A DNA stretch of 9,394 nucleotides, from positions 1-9,394 of the forward strand of contig JAIOSN010000028.1 in assembly GCA_021107605.1 (NCBI GenBank). Reading direction: 5' to 3'. The first letter of the stretch is position 1. Every line of letters starts with the position of its first letter. Below the pieces are notes generated by a model. It was not told the origin of the DNA and did no database searches. It saw nothing but the letters and a program-made list of their open reading frames with translations. Positions 5,878 to 9,394 of the stretch are shown here, in pieces. The position numbers and the translations under genes were made by a program. This DNA comes from Anaerolineae bacterium. Its GTDB lineage: Bacteria > Chloroflexota > Anaerolineae > B4-G1 > SLSP01.

Positions 5878-5912
5878 AAAAGGAGCGGGGGTTATTAGCC
5901 CCCGCTCCTTTT
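5878..5912. terminator. Bidirectional intrinsic terminator
   Basis: A perfect 14 bp inverted repeat: AAAAGGAGCGGGGG, a 7-base loop (ttattag), and CCCCCGCTCCTTTT. The GC-rich core is bordered by an A run on one side and a T run on the other, so it can work in both directions. It lies 15 bases after the exported protein gene and 26 bases after the stop codon of the 61-residue ORF coming from the right. Confidence 0.92.
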
Positions 5913-5937
5913 CTCTAGAGTGACCAGGGAAGTCAAA

Positions 5938-6123
5938 TTATCCCTGCCCTTCAGGTGAAGAGTCGGTACTCAACCCCAACCGGTTTTTAAGGCGCGTGAA
6001 CCAGGACTTCTGCGGTCTGGAGAATTGCTCACTTGTTTTGGTATGCCGGATACGACTGATAGCTTGGCGCAACTTTTGCATTTTCACTACTTGCTTCTCT
6101 TGATGTTCGTCTTCGTCTCGCAT
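5938..6123 (-). CDS. Small basic protein of unknown function, last gene of the two-component operon
   Basis: A 61-residue protein I do not recognise. The start codon is preceded at 5 bases by AAGGGGGG (6129-6136), a good Shine-Dalgarno. It begins 26 bases after the response regulator stop codon on the same strand, and the bidirectional terminator follows its own stop by 26 bases; together these argue for a real gene. The N-terminus is acidic (RDEDEHQE, residues 2-9). Residues 10-30 are Lys/Arg-rich with Val12, Met15, Leu18, Ile22 and Ile25 spaced as one face of a helix. Residues 41-51 (WFTRLKNRLGL) could form a second amphipathic helix; the tail is Ser/Gly-rich. No cysteine, signal peptide or transmembrane segment. 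A regulator or partner of the kinase/regulator pair is possible, but this is only inference from position. Confidence 0.65.
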   Translation of the reverse strand: MRDEDEHQEKQVVKMQKLRQAISRIRHTKTSEQFSRPQKSWFTRLKNRLGLSTDSSPEGQG

Positions 6124-6149
6124 GGATTCCCCCCTTGGAATGGTTAAGA

Positions 6150-6950
6150 TTACGTGGCCCGTTCACTAGCTGAGTCGAACATGTAACCTACCCCGCGAAC
6201 ATTTCGAATATAGCGAGGACGGCTTGGCTCTGGTTCAATCTTGCTGCGCAACCGCCGGATGTGAACTCGAATGATAGAGCGCGCTCCTTGAGTATCAGTT
6301 TCGTATCCCTGCGCGCAACGGACCAACTCTTGAGGCGAACGCACTTGATCTGCCTCCTCTAACAGGCATTCTAGCAGTCGAAATTCCGTCGGGGTAAGAT
6401 CAATCGGTTCACCATCGCGGACCACCAGATGTCTCGCCCGATCAATGATGATACTATCAACTTGCAATATATTATCATCACTGGACAGTGGCGGTTCGGG
6501 CAAATCTGCCTCTGTGTCGGCCAGTTTTTGCGCCGTCTCCCGTAATTGAACTATCAACATCTGTTGGTGCTGTTTTCGCTCAACTGCCTCAAGCCCTTCG
6601 CGCAGTGTGGTGATGATTTGCTCCGGGGAAGCCGGTTTGAGCAAGTAGTGATAAGCTCCCTGGCGGAGAGCTTTAATAGTTGTCTCTACAGTTGCATAAC
6701 CGGTGATCAGAATAACCAGTATCCCGGGCGCGGTCTCCTGGATAGCAGTTAATACTTGCAGGCCGTCTATGCCTGGTAGTTGTAGATCCAAGACAACAGC
6801 GTTAAAGGGACCGCCCTCATCAATTAACTCCAGAGTCTCCTCACCGGAAGCTGCGAGAGTAACTTGATATCCCTCCAAGCGTAAAATTTCACCCAATGTG
6901 ATACGCTCGGCTACTTCATCATCGACTACGAGTATATGCTCTTGATGCAT
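6150..6950 (-). CDS. Response regulator, NtrC-like receiver plus OmpR/PhoB-type winged helix
   Basis: A 266-residue DNA-binding response regulator. The start is the ATG at 6950: AAGAGG lies 4 bases upstream, and the protein then starts MHQEHILVVDDE; 13 extra codons up to 6989 overlap the kinase gene and add nothing family-like. The receiver (about 4-120) has Asp10/Asp11, phospho-acceptor Asp55 (VVLDLQLPG), Thr83, Tyr102 and Lys105, so it is complete. Its TGYATVETTIKALRQGAYHYLLKP stretch is typical of NtrC/AtoC-type receivers. The linker (about 120-165) includes a Gln/Glu-rich helix. The C-terminal domain (about 170-262) is a Trans_reg_C winged helix (LTPTEFRLLECLL...IRVHIRRLRSKIEP...RYIRNVRGVGYMF). 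The start is one base after the kinase stop codon, so translation is likely coupled. Its target genes are unknown; the inverted repeat before the kinase is a candidate self-regulatory site. Confidence 0.93.
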   Translation of the reverse strand: MHQEHILVVDDEVAERITLGEILRLEGYQVTLAASGEETLELIDEGGPFNAVVLDLQLPGIDGLQVLTAIQETAPGILVILITGYATVETTIKALRQGAYHYLLKPASPEQIITTLREGLEAVERKQHQQMLIVQLRETAQKLADTEADLPEPPLSSDDNILQVDSIIIDRARHLVVRDGEPIDLTPTEFRLLECLLEEADQVRSPQELVRCAQGYETDTQGARSIIRVHIRRLRSKIEPEPSRPRYIRNVRGVGYMFDSASERAT

Positions 6951-6951
6951 T

Positions 6952-8574
6952 TTACCTCTTACCCTGCAGGACGAGAGGGAGGCGCACAATGAAGGTTGCG
7001 CCTCCTTCAGCGGGACTCTCTACCTCAATTTCACCACCGTGTCGCTCTATGATCCCATAGCTAATGGCTAACCCTAGCCCAGTCCCGGTGGATTTTGTAG
7101 TGCGAAATGGTTCAAAGAGATGTTCACGAACTTCAGGGGCAATGCCTGGCCCATTATCACGGAAAGCTATCACGATCTGCTCCCGTTCCTCATGGTAGGC
7201 GGACCCAATGCGCAGCTCCCCCCCCATCCCCATGGCCTCAATAGCATTGATGACAATATTTAGATAGACCTGGGTTAATTGATTATTTGAACCCATTATA
7301 AGGGGCAAATCAGAAGCCAGCCGAGTAAGCGTCTCGATATGCGCTTGCTTCAAGCGTTTGCCGGTCAGGGCTAAAGCGCCTTCTACCGCGGCGTTAGGTG
7401 GGAGCAGCTTGAGAGTGCTAGAAGCCGGGCGATAGAAATCTAACATCCGGCGCACGATATGCACTAACCGTTCAACCTCTCCTTGAGCCATATCCAGATA
7501 CCGTTGCCGTCCGGAGGCATCCATATTAGGATGACTGACCAGATGCAGGCTGTTTTGGATAGCTTGCAAGGGATTGTTGATCTCGTGAGCAATAGAAGCC
7601 GTCAAGCGTCCCACCGCGGCCATTTTTCCCGCCTGCAGGAGTTGGTTCTGCGAGCGTTCTAAAGCTTCAGTGAAGGCCGCCAGCTCCCCATAAAGTTGCG
7701 CATTCTCTACGGCGATGGAGACGGTCGCGGCCATCCGCTCGAAGAGCGGCAAATTGTCGCGGCTTAAAGTGTTACTCCTCCCCAGGACGATCAATAACCC
7801 AACCGGATCCTCGTGCGCTGTGATAGGGATATAAAGTTGATCTAAGGAGCGTATCTCTAAAAGCTCGAACCAGAAATCACCGGTAATAGCGGTTCGCAGA
7901 ATCGCTTTTCTCTCTTCTATCGCCTGACTCGCACGCCCATTAACGGGGGGAACCACACGGCCCTCCAACCAAGTGCCTGCGGGGTTTTTAGCAGTACGGA
8001 TGATCCAATCAGTAGATTCCTCATCCTCCAGCACAATCAAGAAAGCTTCCGCAGCTATCAACCGCTCTAAGCCTTCCAACGCTGAGACCAACACATCATC
8101 TAGCTCTAGACTGGTGGAGATCATGCGATTGATCTCGTTGAGCGCGGCCATCTCCTGATTACGCCGGCGTAACATCCTCTCTGTCCGCCGGATGCGAAGC
8201 ACCACGTTCAACCGGGCCAGGAGCTCTTGCGGATCAAATGGCTTGGTGATGTAATCCTCGGCTCCCATCTGCAACCCGCGCGCTTTATCTTGCACCGCAT
8301 TTACCCCAGTGACCAGAATAACAGGGATCTGCTTTAGCGTTGGTTCGTTTTTTAGCTCCCGCAAGATATGAAAGCCGTCGAAACGTGGCAGCTTAACATC
8401 CAGCAAAATAGCATCAACGGCTTGCCCCGCGGCCATCTCCTGATGAAGTTTATCCAGCCCACTTTCCCCATCTAGCGCAGTTAGCACGGTGCAAGGAAAA
8501 ATCTGTAGAATTTCCTGCACCATCTCCACCATGATGGGGTCATCATCGATAATTAGGATCTGTGGTTTTTCCAT
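6952..8574 (-). CDS. Cytosolic sensor histidine kinase, REC-GAF-HisKA-HATPase_c
   Basis: A 540-residue kinase with no transmembrane segment. Domains: receiver (about 5-125) with Asp10-12, phospho-acceptor Asp59 (LLDVKLP), Thr89 and Lys111; a charged helical linker (127-150, rich in Arg); GAF (about 155-295); HisKA with His330 in GRLTASIAHEINNPLQA; and HATPase_c with N-box Asn443 (NIVINAIEAM), G1 box DNGPGI (473-478), F-box FEPF (487-490) and G2 box GTGLGLA (497-503). The HEINNP H-box and ATPase type resemble NtrB-like kinases. All key residues are present. The N-terminal receiver suggests input from another kinase, or a reversed hybrid design, with GAF as a ligand sensor. It is the first gene of the operon and is followed by the response regulator at one base. 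No clear Shine-Dalgarno precedes ATG 8574; a hairpin-forming repeat lies there instead. Confidence 0.95.
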   Translation of the reverse strand: MEKPQILIIDDDPIMVEMVQEILQIFPCTVLTALDGESGLDKLHQEMAAGQAVDAILLDVKLPRFDGFHILRELKNEPTLKQIPVILVTGVNAVQDKARGLQMGAEDYITKPFDPQELLARLNVVLRIRRTERMLRRRNQEMAALNEINRMISTSLELDDVLVSALEGLERLIAAEAFLIVLEDEESTDWIIRTAKNPAGTWLEGRVVPPVNGRASQAIEERKAILRTAITGDFWFELLEIRSLDQLYIPITAHEDPVGLLIVLGRSNTLSRDNLPLFERMAATVSIAVENAQLYGELAAFTEALERSQNQLLQAGKMAAVGRLTASIAHEINNPLQAIQNSLHLVSHPNMDASGRQRYLDMAQGEVERLVHIVRRMLDFYRPASSTLKLLPPNAAVEGALALTGKRLKQAHIETLTRLASDLPLIMGSNNQLTQVYLNIVINAIEAMGMGGELRIGSAYHEEREQIVIAFRDNGPGIAPEVREHLFEPFRTTKSTGTGLGLAISYGIIERHGGEIEVESPAEGGATFIVRLPLVLQGKR

Positions 8575-8575
8575 A

Positions 8576-8591
8576 GTTTAGGCGTCTAAAC
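8576..8591. promoter_or_regulatory. Inverted repeat at the kinase start, possible operator or 5' UTR hairpin
   Basis: GTTTAGGCGTCTAAAC: two perfect 6 bp arms around GCGT, ending one base upstream of the kinase ATG on the minus strand. It occupies the place where a Shine-Dalgarno would be. It could bind a regulator (autoregulation) or fold in the mRNA and limit translation. Confidence 0.45.
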
Positions 8592-8608
8592 AAAATCTCA
8601 GCAAACGA

Positions 8609-8638
8609 AGTATAGCTCCCCGAAAAAAGATAGTTCAC
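8609..8638 (-). promoter_or_regulatory. Possible promoter of the two-component operon
   Basis: On the minus strand, TATACT (8614-8609; 5 of 6 to the -10 consensus) with a weak -35 candidate GTGAAC (8638-8633) at 18 bases. Transcription would start near 8602, about 28 bases before the ATG, placing the GTTTAG inverted repeat within the leader. The -35 candidate overlaps the end of palindromic element B. Confidence 0.3.
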
Positions 8639-8714
8639 CACAGAGAGACACGGAGGACACTGAAAAAAGAAAATTTAAGTTTATAATCGCTGCGCTCTCT
8701 GTGCCCCGTAGCGA
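8634..8714. repeat. Palindromic 'TTCACCAC' element, copy B, degenerate
   Basis: The left end TTCACCACAGAGAGACACGGAG matches the family of copy A; the A-rich centre is tgaaaaaagaaaattt. The right end CTCTCTGTGCCCCGTAGCGAA pairs with the left only partly, so one arm has decayed. Together with copy C and the MITE-like element it fills most of the 459 bases between the kinase and the last promoter, which contain no gene. Confidence 0.6.
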
Positions 8715-8732
8715 AATGCAGCAAAGTTATCT

Positions 8733-8807
8733 CTCCACCAAGACGCAAAGGCGCTAAGAAAAAATAAAGTTTCAAATCCCCGTGCTCTCCGTGCCGCCAT
8801 GGTGAAA
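8733..8807. repeat. Palindromic element, copy C, 'CACCAAGACGCAAAGGCGC' variant
   Basis: Starts CCACCAAGACGCAAAGGCG, continues with taagaaaaaataaagtttc and ends GTGCCGCCATGGTGAAA. It has the same layout as copies A and B (CACCA start, A-rich middle, GGTGAAA end) but with the 'caagacgcaaaggcg' body also common in intergenic DNA of unrelated prokaryotes. The left body shows an 8-base rhythm. Non-coding. Confidence 0.6.
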
Positions 8808-8890
8808 TTCTTGGTCTCTTCAGTAAGTCAAAGTATACTTGGTTTCATAAAAATTGCGAAAGCCAGCAAGATCAAGAACACAAATGAATT

Positions 8891-9009
8891 GGGTGCGTTT
8901 CATTGCGGTTGAATTTTTGGTAGCGTATTGCGTGTTCCGTTTGGAGAAGCTTTACGCTACACGCAATACACAACCGGGACAGAGATCTCAACTCATCCGA
9001 TATGTACCC
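8891..9009 (+). mobile_element. MITE-like element, 119 bp copy, with perfect 9 bp target-site duplication
   Basis: The element begins GGGTGCGTTTC and ends ATATGTACCC (inward: GGGTACATAT), short terminal inverted repeats starting GGG. It is flanked on both sides by the identical AAATGAATT (8882-8890 and 9010-9018). Its first ~60 bases match the minus-strand copy at 3147-3078. It contains an 11 bp perfect internal inverted repeat GTATTGCGTGT (8925-8935) / ACACGCAATAC (8959-8969) around a 23-base loop. There is no coding capacity. The duplication and ends are directly seen; mobilisation by an unseen transposase is inference. Confidence 0.65.
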
Positions 9010-9033
9010 AAATGAATTTGAACCAAATGTCAC

Positions 9034-9062
9034 TTGTCAGAGTATAAAGTAATGTGTATAAT
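9034..9062 (+). promoter_or_regulatory. Near-consensus sigma70 promoter
   Basis: TTGTCA (9034-9039), a 17-base spacer, then TATAAT (9057-9062): 11 of 12 hexamer positions match consensus at optimal spacing. The start of transcription would be near 9069. It is the strongest promoter-like sequence in the window, and shares TATAAT-(AAT)GACC context with the promoter at 4704-4732. It lies 24 bases to the right of the MITE-like element. Confidence 0.65.
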
Positions 9063-9063
9063 A

Positions 9064-9345
9064 ATGACCGAGTTGCCACTGAAGTATAGGGTGAACGCCA
9101 TCAAAGAATATACCGAAGCAACCATAGCCTTGGATGATTTGATACGGACAGCACTCTCTCAGCGCGTGATGAATGCGCACCCATCCCCACTGCACTGGTG
9201 GCGTATCAAACAAGAGCTGTATCAATCTGCTTCACCGCCATTTTTAAGCTGGCACCTATTCCTTCCTGCGCTAGAAAAAGCGCGCGTTCACTCTCTCTCA
9301 CTGGGTTACACAGCACCCATCTTTTGTAACTGCACAGGTGCTTAA
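9064..9345 (+). CDS. Hypothetical protein, 93 residues, start uncertain
   Basis: An open frame, MTELPLKYRVNAIKEY..., ending with TAA at 9343-9345; I recognise no family. It is Trp/His-rich for its size (HWWRIKQELY, SWHLF) with no signal peptide or membrane segment. The ATG at 9064 and another at 9052 have no Shine-Dalgarno, and both lie at or upstream of the start of transcription predicted from the promoter at 9034-9062. If that promoter is real, the true start would be TTG 9073, GTG 9091 or later, or the transcript is non-coding. It could also be a decayed gene fragment. No overlap with another gene argues against it. Confidence 0.35.
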   Translation: MTELPLKYRVNAIKEYTEATIALDDLIRTALSQRVMNAHPSPLHWWRIKQELYQSASPPFLSWHLFLPALEKARVHSLSLGYTAPIFCNCTGA

Positions 9346-9352
9346 AAACCAG

Positions 9353-9384
9353 GTTTGGGGATGACGTAATCCTTTGACCCAAAC
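9353..9384. repeat. Inverted repeat with a nested near-palindrome
   Basis: GTTTGGG (9353-9359) pairs with CCCAAAC (9378-9384) across 18 bases. The loop region holds GGATGACGTAATCC (9359-9372), palindromic except for one mismatched pair. No T run follows, so this is not a typical intrinsic terminator for the ORF ending at 9345. It could be an operator for a gene beyond the window edge. Confidence 0.3.
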
Positions 9385-9394
9385 TAATATAGTA

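Noticed and set aside
6951..6989. 13-codon N-terminal extension of the response regulator
   Set aside because: It overlaps the kinase gene; ATG 6950 has its own Shine-Dalgarno and starts directly before the receiver.
9037..9225. 62-residue minus-strand ORF at the right edge
   Set aside because: No ribosome binding site, wholly overlaps the plus-strand frame and promoter, no recognisable features.

Overview
The window looks like a chromosomal piece of a Chloroflexota bacterium (Anaerolineae-like). This is inference. It rests on the paired ~70-residue 'FPETGH...GG.xxFGYP...VQYFxR' repeats of the exported protein, a style I associate with this phylum. It also rests on soluble sensor kinases that begin with a receiver domain, and on intergenic regions filled with degenerate 7-8 bp tandem repeats and small palindromic elements. 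Nothing here fixes the genus. I see no plasmid, phage, CRISPR, rRNA or tRNA signal.

Left part (1-3983, + strand): the 3' part of a type I glutamine synthetase gene, which runs in from outside the window; a phosphoglucomutase/phosphomannomutase; and a sugar-phosphate isomerase/epimerase-like TIM-barrel protein. The glnA-mutase gap holds two different short-period tandem arrays. The mutase-isomerase gap holds a third array and a 70 bp MITE-like element flanked by near-perfect 8 bp direct repeats. The isomerase is probably read from a leaderless or near-leaderless mRNA.

Middle part (3992-5912): a GAF-domain protein of the free methionine-(R)-sulfoxide reductase type lies on the minus strand, convergent with the isomerase. 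Next come about 440 bp without a gene, holding a partial MITE-like sequence, a palindromic 'TCACCAC' element and a good sigma70-type promoter with a leader of about 150 nt. They precede a secreted two-repeat protein on the plus strand. A 14 bp perfect hairpin with A/T flanks ends that gene and also serves the operon arriving from the other side.

Right part (5938-8640, minus strand): a compact three-gene signalling operon. The order of transcription is a cytosolic REC-GAF-HisKA-HATPase kinase, then (one base after its stop codon) a response regulator with an NtrC-like receiver on an OmpR-type winged helix, then (26 nt later) a 61-residue basic protein of unknown function with its own Shine-Dalgarno. 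A 6+4+6 bp inverted repeat lies one base upstream of the kinase start codon.

Right edge (8634-9394): two more palindromic elements, a 119 bp MITE-like insertion with a perfect 9 bp target-site duplication, a near-consensus promoter, and a weakly supported 93-residue ORF. The most novel items are the MITE-like family with visible target duplications, the small protein of the signalling operon, and the glutamine synthetase that has Phe where the adenylylated Tyr would be. No complete undescribed defence or biosynthetic system is visible.
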